Shown here: positions 19,095 through 38,839 of the stretch, in pieces
Layout: the number at the start of each line of letters is the position of its first letter
Position numbering within the stretch: the first letter of the stretch is position 1
From: Deinococcus carri
GTDB lineage: Bacteria; Deinococcota; Deinococci; Deinococcales; Deinococcaceae
DNA length: 38,858 nt
NCBI RefSeq assembly: GCF_039545055.1
Contig: NZ_BAABRP010000026.1
Span: forward strand, 1 to 38,858
Reading direction: 5' to 3'
The notes under the pieces: model-generated
The model's database searches: none
What the model was told of the DNA's origin: nothing
What the model saw: only the letters and a program-made list of their open reading frames with translations
Program-made: the position numbers and the translations under genes

Positions 19095-20336
19095 TCAGAA
19101 CGTATAGCTCTTCGGCACCACCACCACGCCGTTTTCCGTCACCGTGAAGCCGCGGGCGAGGTCTTCTTCGTGGTCGAGGCCGATCTTGGTGCCGGGGGGG
19201 ATGATCACGTCCTTGTCCACGATGGCGCGGTGCAGGTGGGAGTGGCGGCCCACCTCGACGTCGTCGAACAGCACGGCACTCTCGACGAGCGAGTAGGAGT
19301 GGGCGCGGACGTTGCGGCTGAGGATGGAGTCGCGCACGGTGCCGCCGCTGACGATCACGCCTCCGGCAAGGATGGAGTTGAAGGCCTGGCCCTTGCGCCC
19401 CTCCGCCTCATGGACGAACTTAGCGGGCGGGCTGAACTCGCTGCTGGTCCGCAGCGGCCACTCGGGGTTGTAGATGTCGAACTCGGGGTTCACGCTGACC
19501 AGATCGAGGCTGGCGTCGAAGTAGGCGTCCAGGGTCCCCACGTCGCGCCAGTACAGGTTGGGGCCGGACTGGCCGGGAATGGGGTTCTTGTGGAAGTCGT
19601 AGGCCTGCACGTGGTAGCCGTCACTCAGGGCGCGCGGCAGCACGTCATGGCCGAAATCGAACCCGTCGGACTCGGCGCTGATGCTGGTGTGGAGCAGTTC
19701 CTCCAGCGCGCGGCGCGAGAAGATGTAGTTGCCCATGCTGGTGAGGCTGGTGTGGGGGTCGCCGGGCAGGCCGGGCGGGTTGGCGGGTTTCTCCAGAAAC
19801 TCCGTCACGCGCCAGCGGTCGTCCACCTGCATCACGCCGAAGCGGTGAGCGTCCGTGCGGGGCATCGGGTAGGCGGCGATGGTCACGTCGGCGCGGGCGT
19901 CCACATGGGCTTGCAGCATGTGCTCCACGTTCATCTTGTAGATGTGGTCACCGCTGAAGATCGCCACGTAATCCGCGTCGAAGTTGTCGACCAGGTGCAG
20001 GTTCTGGTACACGGCGTCGGCGGTACCGCGGTACCATACCGCGCCGAGTTCCTCGTAGCGGTACATCTGCGCGGGCACCAGCGTGATGAAGTAGTCCTGG
20101 AGGAAGGTGCCGAAGCGCCAGCCGCGCTGGATATGTTCGGTGAGGCTCTGCGCCTTGTACTGGGTCAGGACGTAGATGGAAAAGACGCCGCTGTTGATGA
20201 AGTTGTTGATGGCGAAGTCGATGATGCGGTACTTGCTGCCGAAGGGCACGGCGGGTTTGGAGCGTTTCAGGGTCAGTGGCGCGAGACGGGACCCCTGTCC
20301 CCCCGCGAGAATCATGCCGAGAACCCGTGGCTTCAT
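19095..20336 (-). CDS. glgC: glucose-1-phosphate adenylyltransferase
   Basis: Makes ADP-glucose from glucose-1-phosphate and ATP, the committed step of bacterial glycogen synthesis. The 413 residues match the family length. The pyrophosphorylase loop is [14 protein letters not shown] (9-22), followed by RSKPAVPFG, and GTADAVYQN and SGDHIYKMN are present. The C-terminal half is a left-handed beta-helix ([19 protein letters not shown]) that carries allosteric control in relatives. The ATG at 20336 is preceded by a GGGGGG ribosome-binding stretch; the frame runs 55 codons further upstream with no support. No other glycogen gene is in the window. Confidence 0.95.
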   Translation of the reverse strand: MKPRVLGMILAGGQGSRLAPLTLKRSKPAVPFGSKYRIIDFAINNFINSGVFSIYVLTQYKAQSLTEHIQRGWRFGTFLQDYFITLVPAQMYRYEELGAVWYRGTADAVYQNLHLVDNFDADYVAIFSGDHIYKMNVEHMLQAHVDARADVTIAAYPMPRTDAHRFGVMQVDDRWRVTEFLEKPANPPGLPGDPHTSLTSMGNYIFSRRALEELLHTSISAESDGFDFGHDVLPRALSDGYHVQAYDFHKNPIPGQSGPNLYWRDVGTLDAYFDASLDLVSVNPEFDIYNPEWPLRTSSEFSPPAKFVHEAEGRKGQAFNSILAGGVIVSGGTVRDSILSRNVRAHSYSLVESAVLFDDVEVGRHSHLHRAIVDKDVIIPPGTKIGLDHEEDLARGFTVTENGVVVVPKSYTF

Positions 20337-20556
20337 GTGCTTCCCCCCTTGAGAGCGGCCGGACACCGGGAACGTGAATGCTCTCCCGGTTCCTGACGAA
20401 GCGCCCTGCTGGAGCCGCAAGTGCTGGCCCAGCCGGGCGCGGTGGCGGTGCTGCTCACCTCGCAGTGTAGCGGGTCGGGCTGAGGGGCCGGTCAGACCCA
20501 CAGAAGTGAGGGGCAGAACGTGAAGAATGGATGGGGACAGGCCCTGCCCCGGCCCC

Positions 20557-21462
20557 TCAGCCCTGCGCCCCCAGAAAAGCCGCCAGCGCCCGCGCTGCCT
20601 CGTCCGGGGAGGCGGGGACAGCCCCCAGTTGGGTCCTGGCCCAGGTGAGCTGCCGTTTGGCGTACTGCCGGGTCGCCACGGTGATGCGCGCGGCGGCCTC
20701 CTCCTCCGTCAGGCTCCCCGTGGCCACGGCCAGCGCCTCGCGGTACCCCAGGGCCTGCCAGACCGTCGGGCGCGGCTGCTGTTCGGGGGGAACCTGTGCG
20801 GCCAGCCAGGCGGCCTCCCGCGGCCAGCCGCCTGCCAGCATGGCCCGCACGCGGGCGGCGATGCGCACTTCGAGGTCGGGCCAGGGGCGCGTGAAGGCGA
20901 AGACCCGGTAGGCAAAAGCGGGTGGGCGGTGGCCGAAGTCGCCCGGAAACTTCCCGGTGCGGCGGTAGACCTCCAGCGCCCGCACCACCCGGCGCGGGTT
21001 GCGTTCCATCCGGGCCGCCTCCGCGGGGTTGACGGCGGCCACCTCCGCCAGCAGGGCGTCCAGCCCCCGCGCGGCGAGGTCGGCCTCCACCTCCGCGCGG
21101 CTGGACGGGTCGGCGGGCGGCGTGAGGGGCAGGCCACGCACCAGCCCGGAAAGGTAGAACCCGGTGCCCCCCACCACCAGCGGCAGGCGACCCCGCGCGA
21201 GGATGTCCGCGATGGCGGCCTCGGCCCCCCGCACGTAGCGGGCCACGTCGTAAGCCTCGGTGACATCTGCCACGTCGAGGAGGTGGTGCGGGACTTTCGC
21301 GCGTTCGGCCGGCGTGGGCTTGGCCGTCCCGATGTCCAGCCCCCGGTACACGGTAAAGGCATCGGCGGCGACGACCTCCAGCGGGAACTGTGCGCCCAGC
21401 GCGAGCGCCAGCGCCGTCTTGCCGGCCGCGGTGGGGGCCGTGAGAATGGGGACAGCCTTCAC
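20557..21462 (-). CDS. miaA: tRNA dimethylallyltransferase
   Basis: Transfers a dimethylallyl group to N6 of adenosine-37 in tRNAs that read codons beginning with U. The 301 residues show a P-loop APTAAGKT (9-16), the [11 protein letters not shown] segment, [19 protein letters not shown], and [15 protein letters not shown]. The usual ADSxQVYRGMDIGT motif reads [14 protein letters not shown] here, so the serine and glutamine of the common form are replaced. A minus-strand TAGAAT box ends 6 nt before the GTG start, which supports this start and a leaderless message. Together with mnmD and the MnmC2-like gene this makes three wobble/anticodon-loop tRNA modification genes in the window. Confidence 0.95.
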   Translation of the reverse strand: MKAVPILTAPTAAGKTALALALGAQFPLEVVAADAFTVYRGLDIGTAKPTPAERAKVPHHLLDVADVTEAYDVARYVRGAEAAIADILARGRLPLVVGGTGFYLSGLVRGLPLTPPADPSSRAEVEADLAARGLDALLAEVAAVNPAEAARMERNPRRVVRALEVYRRTGKFPGDFGHRPPAFAYRVFAFTRPWPDLEVRIAARVRAMLAGGWPREAAWLAAQVPPEQQPRPTVWQALGYREALAVATGSLTEEEAAARITVATRQYAKRQLTWARTQLGAVPASPDEAARALAAFLGAQG

Positions 21463-21666
21463 GGGGGGATTCTAGGGCGGCGCTCCGTTCCGTTGCCGCG
21501 TGTCCTGGGCAGCAACTCCACTTCACGCCGCCCTTATCACGGTTTCTCACTTCGTTCGGCCCGGAAAGGTGACCGAGGCCGACGCCGGGACGGCATGAGA
21601 AAGTTCTGCTGTCCCTCATCTCCAACCCGGACAAATCCGCCCGGCACGGATGGTAGCCTGGACCGC

Positions 21667-22062
21667 ATGAACGAGCCGGTTCTTGCACGTCTCCAGCACC
21701 TGATGACCCTCCGCGAGGAGGTCGAGACGCTGGGCCAGGGCGGTCCCTGGACGCCGCCCGCCGACTGGGTGGATCAGGGCACGCACCTGCTGCTGCTGCT
21801 CGACGTGCCGGGCGTGGACCCGGACTCCCTGGAGTTGCACGAGGAAGAAGGCACCGTCACCGTCGCAGGCCGCCGCGAGGCCCCCGAACGCCGCCTGCGC
21901 GCCGAGCGCTCTGCCGGAACCTTTACCCGCACCCTCTCCTTTCCAGAAACGGTCATTCCCCGCAGCGGTCAGGCCCGACTGAACGCCGGAGTGCTGAGCG
22001 TGAGCTTCGAGAAGCGTCACCCCACCATCGACGTGAACGCGAGCGACACGAACCACGCCTGA
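21667..22062 (+). CDS. Hsp20 / alpha-crystallin small heat-shock protein
   Basis: A 131-residue ATP-independent holdase. The alpha-crystallin domain spans about 38-122: GTHLLLLLDVPGVDPDSLEL, VTVAGRRE, GTFTRTLSFPE, and then ARLNAGVLSVSFEKR, whose A-x-L-x-x-G-V-L is the signature. Short N- and C-terminal tails suggest small oligomers. There is no I-x-I/V motif near the C-terminus beyond TIDV. A TAGCCT box (21655-21660) ends 6 nt before the ATG, so the mRNA is probably leaderless. No HAIR or CIRCE element is visible in the 204-bp upstream gap, so control by the HspR gene at 24640 is not evident. Confidence 0.92.
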   Translation: MNEPVLARLQHLMTLREEVETLGQGGPWTPPADWVDQGTHLLLLLDVPGVDPDSLELHEEEGTVTVAGRREAPERRLRAERSAGTFTRTLSFPETVIPRSGQARLNAGVLSVSFEKRHPTIDVNASDTNHA

Positions 22063-22073
22063 GGACGATGGTA

Positions 22074-22107
22074 AACAGGGCCGCCACGGGAAGCTGGCGG
22101 CCCTGTT
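22074..22107. terminator. bidirectional terminator between hsp20 and PRTase gene
   Basis: A perfect 13-bp stem (AACAGGGCCGCCA with its complement, 8-nt loop) is followed by CTGTCCCTGTT. It lies between two convergent stop codons. Confidence 0.8.
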
Positions 22108-22122
22108 CTGTCCCTGTTGCCT

Positions 22123-22668
<546 letters not shown>

Positions 22669-22755
22669 GCCGCCCACCCTACCCGAAAAGGCAAATGGGG
22701 GCAAAAGTGGGGAGGCGCGACCCCTCGCGGCCCCGCTTCAGGTGCTGTGCCCACT

Positions 22756-23286
<531 letters not shown>

Positions 23287-23303
23287 GCGGCTGAGTGTAC
23301 CCC

Positions 23304-24149
23304 TCAGGAATGCGCGGCGGCGTCCGCATAGGCCACGACCTCCGCCACGCCCCGGTCACTCAGCCGGGTGATGAAGCCCGCGTTCCGGCGGTAGGCCAGG
23401 GCACCGTCCAGGGCCACGCACAGATGCCCGGCGTACACGACCGGACCCTGCGGCGTTCCTTCTCCTCCGGGCGCGCCGTCGTCCCCGCCCAGCAGCAGGG
23501 GGATGGGCGTGTGACCGTGGGCCAGCCGCTCTCCGCCGAAGGCCGCCAGCAGCCGCCGCGCTGCCTGCTCGCCCCCACGCTCGGCAAAGGCCAGGCGGTC
23601 GGCAAAGGCGCTGGCGAACTGGCCCCAGACCTCCGGCGAGCGGCTCTGGAGCAGGCGGGCGACGTGGGTGTTCACGGCGTCCACACTGCGGCCCAGGTGC
23701 AGGTACAGGGAGGAATCCGCGTGCAGCAGCAGCCAGCGCCCGGCACGGGCCAGGGCCGGGCGGGCCGACAGCCAGGCGAGGTCGGCGGGTTCCAGCCCCG
23801 CGGCGTCCTGCGGCTGCCCGCCATTCGTCAGCCAGTACTCGCGCAGGCCGGAGGGGTCCGCCGCCTCCCCCGCAAAGCGCTGCGCGCCCAGGAACATCAC
23901 CTCGTGGTTGCCCAGCAGCGCCGTCACGCGGCCCCCCGCCGCCCGCGCCTCCCCCTCCAGGCGGCGAATCAGGCGCACCACGCCCAGGCCGTCCGGCCCC
24001 CGGTCGAGATAATCGCCCAGAAAGACGAGGTGCGCCCGCTCGCCCGTCCAGCCATCCCCATCATCCGTCAGCCCGGCCCCGCGCAGCAGCACGCGCAACT
24101 TGGCGAGGGCACCGTGAACGTCGGCCATCACCCACAGCTCAGGAGTCAC
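23304..24149 (-). CDS. calcineurin-like metallophosphoesterase
   Basis: A 281-residue binuclear metal phosphoesterase with all metal-binding blocks: Asp10 and His12 (MADVHG), GDYLDRG (45-51), GNHE (80-83), and later HAD and HGHTP. The family includes protein phosphatases and Ap4A/cyclic-nucleotide hydrolases; the bis-nucleoside tetraphosphatase/PP2A-like block order fits, but the substrate is not decided. The GTG start overlaps the NUDIX stop (GTGA), so the gene is translationally coupled as third in the hspR operon. Confidence 0.88.
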   Translation of the reverse strand: MTPELWVMADVHGALAKLRVLLRGAGLTDDGDGWTGERAHLVFLGDYLDRGPDGLGVVRLIRRLEGEARAAGGRVTALLGNHEVMFLGAQRFAGEAADPSGLREYWLTNGGQPQDAAGLEPADLAWLSARPALARAGRWLLLHADSSLYLHLGRSVDAVNTHVARLLQSRSPEVWGQFASAFADRLAFAERGGEQAARRLLAAFGGERLAHGHTPIPLLLGGDDGAPGGEGTPQGPVVYAGHLCVALDGALAYRRNAGFITRLSDRGVAEVVAYADAAAHS

Positions 24150-24639
24150 GTCCCCTCCCCGCCGAGGTGGGCGTGGAGGGCTTCGAAGTAAGCGCGGCCG
24201 GCGGCGCTCACCTCCCCCGGCAACGCGGCCAGGGGCCACCAGGCGACCTGCGCGGCGTCGTCCCCGGCGCGGGGTTGATGCTCCGGGGACTGAGTCTCCA
24301 CGGGCCGCGCGACGTACAGCACCGTGACCCAGGCGACCACGTTACCATCCGGGTAGGTGTGGCGGTGCGCCTCCCCGCTGAACACACCCAGCAGGGTGAG
24401 CGGCCCCACGCGCAGGCCGGTTTCCTCGGACAACTCGCGGCGGGCGGCGGCCCCCACCTCCTCGCCCACGTTCACGCCGCCGCCGGGCAGGTCCCACAGG
24501 CCGTTGTCGGCCCGGCGCACCAGCAGGACTTCACCCCGGCCGTTCAGAACGGCGACGCCCGCGCCGACCCGCTGGCGAACCCTGTGCGCCCCGCGCCCGC
24601 GCCGGTTCAGAACCTCCCGGACGCCTGCCAGCACCGCCC

Positions 24640-24643
<4 letters not shown>
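24146..24643 (-). CDS. NUDIX hydrolase
   Basis: A 165-residue Nudix enzyme with a complete catalytic box, G55-x5-E61-x7-R69-E70-L71-x-E73-E74-x-G76-L77. It is preceded by [17 protein letters not shown]. Members hydrolyse nucleoside diphosphates linked to another group; the substrate here is unknown. The ATG overlaps the stop of the double-HspR gene (ATGA) and its own stop overlaps the next start. It thus sits in a tightly coupled operon of a heat-shock regulator and two phosphohydrolases. Deinococcus genomes are known for many Nudix genes. Confidence 0.92.
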
Positions 24644-25383
<740 letters not shown>

Positions 25384-25389
25384 ACCTGG

Positions 25390-25410
25390 GTTGAGTATAC
25401 CCGCCGCAAG
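25390..25410. promoter_or_regulatory. HAIR-like operator over hspR promoter
   Basis: GTTGAGT-N7-CCGCAAG matches the HAIR consensus CTTGAGT-N7-ACTCAAG at 11 of 14 positions with the correct 7-nt spacing. It overlaps the minus-strand TATACT -10 box (25394-25399) of hspR, as expected for autoregulation. Confidence 0.6.
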
Positions 25411-25440
25411 GTTCTTGAAGGTGGCGAAAGGTGAAAAGAG

Positions 25441-25552
25441 GTACGCGGGAAGCAGGACGCGGTGCGCGGTGAGGGAACCGGCGTCCGGTGGCTGGGGACA
25501 GGGGCAGCGGGCGGGGGCGATTTTTTCCCGCCTCCCGCGTACCGCGCACCGC
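25441..25552. repeat. intergenic dyad, GTACGCGG/GCGGTGCGCGGT family
   Basis: Module A (25441-25450) pairs with 25533-25542, and module B (25459-25470) pairs with 25541-25552. The order is A-B...A'-B', so both pairs cannot nest in one simple hairpin. This element differs from its relatives in lying between divergent promoters (hspR and the M20 gene). It may therefore affect transcription initiation rather than termination. Confidence 0.75.
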
Positions 25553-25573
25553 CTCCCCCGCTATCATCCGCCC

Positions 25574-26971
<1,398 letters not shown>

Positions 26972-26993
26972 GGGAAGGGGGAGGCAGTGCGCA

Positions 26994-27049
26994 GTACGCG
27001 GTGCGCGGTGACAGCTTTTCCCGCGTCCCGCGTCCCACGCACCGCGTAC
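26994..27049. repeat. intergenic dyad, GTACGCGGTGCG family
   Basis: Perfect 12-bp arms at 26994-27005 and 27038-27049 occupy most of the gap between the M20 stop (26971) and the purN start (27060). The modules are the same as at 10517-10576 and 25441-25552. Confidence 0.8.
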
Positions 27050-27059
27050 CGGAGCACCC

Positions 27060-27632
27060 ATGCGCCTAGGCTTCCTCGCCTCCCACGGCGGCAGCGCCGC
27101 GCGCTTTCTGACGGCAGCTTGCCGGGATGGGCGGCTGGGTGCCGTGCCCGTGGCCCTCGCCAGCAACAACAGCGCCAGTCCCGCGCTGGCCTGGGCGCGG
27201 GAGGCCGGGCTGCGGGCCGCGCACCTCAGCGGGGCAAAGTACCCGGACCCGGACGCGCTGGACGCCGCCATCCTGGCCTTCTTGCAGGAGGCGGGCGCGG
27301 ACACGCTGGTCCTCAGCGGCTACATGAAGGCGCTGGGGCTGCGCGTGCTTTCGGCCTACGCCGGGCGGCTGGTGAACATCCACCCCAGCCTGCTGCCCCG
27401 GCACGGCGGGCGCGGCATGTACGGCGACCGGGTGCATGAGGCGGTGCTGGCGTCGGGCGACGTGGAATCCGGCGCGACCGTCCACCTCGTCACCGCGGGC
27501 ATCGACGAGGGGCCGGTGCTGGGGCAGGTGCGCGTGCCGGTCCTGCCGGGCGACACCCTCGCCACCCTCAAGGCGCGCGTGCAGGCCACCGAGGGCGAGT
27601 TGCTGCTGGGAGCCTTGCGGGAGCTGGCGTGA
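27060..27632 (+). CDS. purN: phosphoribosylglycinamide formyltransferase
   Basis: Transfers a formyl group from 10-formyl-tetrahydrofolate to GAR in step three of purine synthesis. The 190 residues carry the catalytic Asn106 and His108 (NIHPSLLP) and Asp149 ([13 protein letters not shown]). The substrate loop [20 protein letters not shown] is of the non-enteric type, with HGGRGMYG in place of the KYPGLHTH of E. coli. No strong ribosome-binding site or TANNNT box precedes the ATG, because the space is filled by the repeat at 26994-27049. The GTG of the next gene overlaps its stop (GTGA). Confidence 0.93.
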   Translation: MRLGFLASHGGSAARFLTAACRDGRLGAVPVALASNNSASPALAWAREAGLRAAHLSGAKYPDPDALDAAILAFLQEAGADTLVLSGYMKALGLRVLSAYAGRLVNIHPSLLPRHGGRGMYGDRVHEAVLASGDVESGATVHLVTAGIDEGPVLGQVRVPVLPGDTLATLKARVQATEGELLLGALRELA

Positions 27633-28180
27633 AACGGAAGGTCTTCGACCTGCGCCCCTGGGCACGGGTGGCCCGCCATACGCAGACGGTGACGGTGGTG
27701 CCGGGGCACGTCATCGTGGACTTCACCGCGCACGAGGTGGCCCGGACGCTGGACGTGCCCTTCGGGGAGCGGAGCATCCGCATTCTGGACGACGGCCACC
27801 GCTGGGTCCGCGTCCACCCCAGGGGCACGGGGGAAGGCGCACTCGGGGACGCCCTCACCGTCATGCTGAACGCGGCAGGGCAGCCCGAGCAGCTTTACGT
27901 GGACATCCACGCGGGCGAGGGGGTGGGCGCAGACGGCTTTCCCTGGATCGACGACCTCTACCTCGATGTGGTTGCCGACTGGCAACCGGGCTGGCGGGCG
28001 ACCGAAACGCACATCATCGACGGCGACGAGCTGGCGGAAGCGGTGGCGGCGGGCCTCGTCTCCCCCACCCTGGCAGAAGCGGCGTGGGCACGCGCCCGAC
28101 AGGTGGAGGAGGCGCTGAGGCTGGGCACCTACCCGCCCTTGCACGTCGTACGGGCCTACCTGGAAGACCCGTACACCTAG
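27629..28180 (+). CDS. DUF402 domain protein (FomD-like)
   Basis: A 183-residue protein with the DUF402 core: [22 protein letters not shown], then [10 protein letters not shown], and [15 protein letters not shown] with the conserved acidic residues that bind metal in this fold. It ends [22 protein letters not shown]. Characterised relatives such as FomD hydrolyse nucleoside diphosphate-type substrates, so a nucleotide phosphatase role is possible but unproven. GTG start overlaps the purN stop by 4 nt, indicating translational coupling and perhaps a link to nucleotide metabolism. Confidence 0.85.
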   Translation: MKRKVFDLRPWARVARHTQTVTVVPGHVIVDFTAHEVARTLDVPFGERSIRILDDGHRWVRVHPRGTGEGALGDALTVMLNAAGQPEQLYVDIHAGEGVGADGFPWIDDLYLDVVADWQPGWRATETHIIDGDELAEAVAAGLVSPTLAEAAWARARQVEEALRLGTYPPLHVVRAYLEDPYT

Positions 28181-28322
28181 TACCGACTGGCTTTGATTCC
28201 AGAACATCCGGGAAAGCGCCGGATGTTCTAGGCGGCCACAGGCTCAGGGGCAGCCCCTCGCCTTTCTTGCCATGAGAGACGTAGGCTGACCCGCTCGTCG
28301 TCCACCGCCACCAGTCGGTACT
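28179..28322. repeat. 144-bp segment with perfect 12-bp terminal inverted repeats
   Basis: AGTACCGACTGG at 28179-28190, which overlaps the DUF402 stop codon, is exactly inverted at 28311-28322. Inside, AGAACATCCGG (28201-28211) pairs with CCGGATGTTCT (28219-28229) as a strong hairpin that could terminate the purN-DUF402 transcript. No target-site duplication is seen. It could be a tiny nonautonomous mobile element or a remnant. Confidence 0.55.
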
Positions 28323-28365
28323 TTTTGCTGCTCGCTCTCCTGCGGAGCTGTGCCAGTCCGCTCGG

Positions 28366-28383
28366 TTGATTCTTGCGAATCAA
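28366..28383. repeat. 7-bp palindrome upstream of tRNA-Ser promoter
   Basis: TTGATTC and GAATCAA flank TTGC. The palindrome lies about 30 bp upstream of the tRNA-Ser -35 box and could be a regulator site or part of a remnant element. Nothing else in 28230-28410 is recognisable. One open minus-strand frame there lacks a start signal. Confidence 0.3.
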
Positions 28384-28414
28384 TGCAATCTGGTATGACC
28401 CCGCCGCCGCCCGT

Positions 28415-28443
28415 TTGATTTTCCCGGCCTCCTCCGCTAATCT
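28415..28443 (+). promoter_or_regulatory. sigma-70-type promoter of tRNA-Ser
   Basis: TTGATT (28415-28420), then exactly 17 bp, then TAATCT (28438-28443). The tRNA begins 10 nt further on, so the transcript has almost no leader. Confidence 0.8.
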
Positions 28444-28449
28444 GCCTTC

Positions 28450-28545
<96 letters not shown>

Positions 28546-28554
28546 AGATAGAGA

Positions 28555-28590
28555 CCAGGGCCGCATCCCCGAGTGGGAAGGCGGCCCTGG
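28555..28590 (+). terminator. terminator after tRNA-Ser
   Basis: A perfect 10-bp stem (CCAGGGCCGC with GCGGCCCTGG) around a 16-nt loop is followed by CCCTTTGG. It starts 11 nt beyond the CCA end. Confidence 0.75.
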
Positions 28591-28597
28591 CCCTTTG

Positions 28598-28669
28598 GTG
28601 ATGAGTTATGAGTGATGAGGGTTGAGAAACAGAGGTACTGCCCCCTCATCACTCATCGCTCAACCCTCA

Positions 28670-28673
<4 letters not shown>
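28598..28673. repeat. intergenic dyad, GATGAGGG family
   Basis: 13-bp arms GATGAGGGTTGAG (28614-28626) and its complement (28659-28671) are accompanied by further GTGATGAG/CTCATCAC modules on both sides (28598-28605, 28645-28652, 28666-28673). The right end contains the stop codon of the MFS gene (28670-28672). Its modular style resembles the dyad at 5782-5838. Confidence 0.8.
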
Positions 28674-29854
<1,181 letters not shown>

Positions 29855-29855
29855 C

Positions 29856-30275
<420 letters not shown>

Positions 30276-30288
30276 GTTTGTGTTCCTC

Positions 30289-30302
30289 CTAACGCTCGTT
30301 TG
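30289..30302. promoter_or_regulatory. third CTAACG-type operator, before mcmB
   Basis: CTAACG-CT-CGTTTG: both half-sites fit CNAACG-NN-CGTTNG, with one mismatch from the perfect palindromes at 3305 and 17298. It lies 13 nt before the start and directly abuts the ribosome-binding site, so binding would block initiation or early elongation. Confidence 0.7.
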
Positions 30303-30326
30303 GAGAGCATGTTAGCGCGTGGGAGG

Positions 30327-30357
30327 GCGGCCAGCGGCCAGCCGCCAGCTTCCAGCA
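30327..30357. repeat. solo arm, GCTTCCAGC family
   Basis: Tandem GGCCAGC/GCCAGCTTCCAGC modules like those at 4855-4909 and 18986-19094, but without an opposite arm nearby. It lies in the gap between the divergent mcmB and WD40 genes. It looks like half of a dyad. Confidence 0.55.
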
Positions 30358-30420
30358 GACAGTATGCGCAGGGAAAGGGTTCAGGGGGAGGTCAGGGGGG
30401 CGGCCTACACTGCCCCTCAC

Positions 30421-31563
<1,143 letters not shown>

Positions 31564-31566
31564 GGT

Positions 31567-31613
31567 GCGGAAGGCAGAAGGCTGGCCGAATGCCTCCGCC
31601 TTCTGCCTTCCGC
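31567..31613. repeat. 16-bp perfect dyad, GCAGAAGGC family
   Basis: GCGGAAGGCAGAAGGC at 31567-31582 is exactly inverted at 31598-31613. It fits tightly between the WD40 stop (31561-31563) and the gltX stop (31620). It probably acts as a bidirectional terminator for the convergent pair. Modules match those at the mutS-mutL junction. Confidence 0.85.
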
Positions 31614-31619
31614 CTTCAG

Positions 31620-33062
<1,443 letters not shown>

Positions 33063-33169
33063 GGGGGCCATCTTACTTGGGCGGGATACGGGGAAGGGGG
33101 CCGGCGGGAGACGAGCTGGGGCGCGGCAAGTGCGGTCGCCTGCCCCGCCGGTGCCTGCTACCTTCAGAC

Positions 33170-33643
33170 ATGCGACGCCATCTGCTGCCCGTCCTGACCC
33201 TCACCACTGCGCTGCTCGCCTCCTGCGGGTCCTACCTGCCCGACCAGCCGGACATCGACGTCGGCGGCAGTTACGTGGGGCGCATCATCGGGTCGGAAGG
33301 CCGCACCGCCCTGCTGGACGTGACGGTGCAGGAAAAGGACCTGCGCGTCAGCGCCACCGTGACGAGCCGCGAGACGGGCCAGAGCTTCACGCTGGTGGGC
33401 ACCCGCAGCGTCTACAAGTCCAGCCCCGTGACGGTGGACACGTTGGCCGAACTGGGCAGCGGCAGCGTTTGCCCCGGCGGTTTTACCGAGCGCTATCAGG
33501 TTCGCGCCACCTTCGAGCGTGCGGGCCGGGGTGGACCTGTCGGTGCCCGGGGGGCTGTCCTTCACCAGACCTGCGACGCGGCGACCAGCCTCTACCAGTA
33601 CGACTCCGCGAACAGCGGCATGCTGGAACTCACGCGGCGGTAG
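33170..33643 (+). CDS. putative lipoprotein
   Basis: A 157-residue protein with a type II signal sequence (MRRHLLPVLTLTTALLASC) and lipobox L-A-S-C at 16-19, so Cys19 should be lipidated and the protein anchored in a membrane facing outward. The mature part is strand-rich (IDVGGSYVGRIIGSEGRTAL, LRVSATVTSRETGQSFTL) with two further cysteines that could form a disulfide. No family is recognised. A TACCTT box ends 5 nt before the ATG. It is divergent from gltX. Confidence 0.82.
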   Translation: MRRHLLPVLTLTTALLASCGSYLPDQPDIDVGGSYVGRIIGSEGRTALLDVTVQEKDLRVSATVTSRETGQSFTLVGTRSVYKSSPVTVDTLAELGSGSVCPGGFTERYQVRATFERAGRGGPVGARGAVLHQTCDAATSLYQYDSANSGMLELTRR

Positions 33644-33665
33644 CGCGGGGCCGCCTCCCCACGCT

Positions 33666-33812
33666 GTCTAAAACGGATTCCGTCCAATTCCTGAACAGTC
33701 GGGAGGGCACCGCCTGTTCATCCATCTCCCGAAATCCGCCCTTGTTCCTTCTCCCTCTCGTCGGATTTCCGGGTGTTTTCAACACCCTTCAATCGGAATC
33801 AGTCTAAAACGG
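33666..33812. repeat. 147-bp intergenic segment bounded by direct GTCTAAAACGG repeats
   Basis: The 11-mer occurs at 33666-33676 and again at 33802-33812. Next to it lie GATTCCG (after the left copy) and CGGAATC (before the right copy), in inverted orientation. Inside is a hairpin GGGTGTT-TTC-AACACCC near 33774-33787. The segment fills most of the gap between the lipoprotein and the next gene and could be a small mobile repeat or a regulatory array. Confidence 0.5.
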
Positions 33813-33864
33813 TCCCTATCCCGGCTTCATCCGGCGCTCCCCCACAGGCCAGGAAACTGGGCGG

Positions 33865-34344
33865 GTGAACAACGCACGCAAAGGTCTCGTCCTCGCCACC
33901 GCCCTGCTGGTCTCCGCCCCGGCGCAGCAGGCCCAGGCCACCGCTTTCGAAAAGGCGAAATTCGTCTTTCACCTGGGGGTGGCCTACTACGCCTTCAACA
34001 CCTGGGTCTGGAAGCCCTACCGCCAGTACAAGTTCCAGACCGGCGCACCGAACCAGCGGGCCAATATCGTCAAGGCCGGGCTGGCGCTGGTGTTCGCGGG
34101 GTATCAGGTCAACAGCGCCATCCGCATGACCCAGAACACCAATGACCCCTTCCTGAAAAAGATTGGCTCCTTGCTGCCCAACTTCAGCAAGACGCTCACC
34201 AACGTGGGCAACGACCTGAAAAATGGCCGTTTCAACGAGCAGGGCATTCAGGACCTCAACCGGCAGACCAACACCCTGCTCAACGCCGCCGAGAGCCAGG
34301 GCCAGCCCATCCGCCCGGTGGCGGTGCCGATTCCCGGCCTGTAA
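33865..34344 (+). CDS. exported hypothetical protein
   Basis: A 159-residue protein beginning with a signal-like segment (GLVLATALLVSAPAQQAQA). Two hydrophobic stretches follow (FVFHLGVAYYAFNTWVW and IVKAGLALVFAGYQVNSAI), then a polar, Asn/Gln-rich helical C-terminus (FNEQGIQDLNRQTNTLLNAA). It is probably membrane-associated or periplasmic. No family is recognised. GTG start with AGGAAA about 11 nt upstream; no TANNNT box is close. Confidence 0.75.
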   Translation: MNNARKGLVLATALLVSAPAQQAQATAFEKAKFVFHLGVAYYAFNTWVWKPYRQYKFQTGAPNQRANIVKAGLALVFAGYQVNSAIRMTQNTNDPFLKKIGSLLPNFSKTLTNVGNDLKNGRFNEQGIQDLNRQTNTLLNAAESQGQPIRPVAVPIPGL

Positions 34345-34363
34345 ACCCCGCTGCACTGCACGA

Positions 34364-34387
34364 GCCGTCCATCCGGGCGGCTTTTTT
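34364..34387 (+). terminator. intrinsic terminator after exported hypothetical gene
   Basis: GCCGTCC-ATCC-GGGCGGC forms a 7-bp stem with one G-U pair. It is followed by six T residues and starts 19 nt after the stop codon. This is the best textbook terminator in the window. Confidence 0.9.
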
Positions 34388-34408
34388 GCGGTCGGCCTTC
34401 GCCGGGCC

Positions 34409-36055
<1,647 letters not shown>

Positions 36056-36304
36056 AGGGACGCAGAAGGCAGAGGGCAGAGGGCGGATGGCAAAAGCGAC
36101 GAAAGCTTAGGGCTGACACGACTTAAAAGATGAGTGCGTGTGGAAGGGCTTTTTAGCTCCTCCCCCCTTGCGGGGGAGGCTGGGACTTGCAAAGCTGCGA
36201 AGCAGAGGGGGGTGGACGGCAACGCCGTCCCAGAGCAGGAAACCGCAACTTCCCTCTGCCGCCGAGAACTGCGTCTCGCGTCAGTCCTGAGCTGAAGCAT
36301 CGGG

Positions 36305-38839
<2,535 letters not shown>

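Noticed and set aside
19095..20501. Longer 468-residue form of GlgC
   Set aside because: The extra 55 residues lack similarity to the family, and a good ribosome-binding site sits before the ATG at 20336.
21543..21602. TTTCTCA and TGAGAAA inverted pair upstream of hsp20
   Set aside because: The arms are only 7 bp and 46 bp apart, with no match to HAIR or CIRCE; this can arise by chance.
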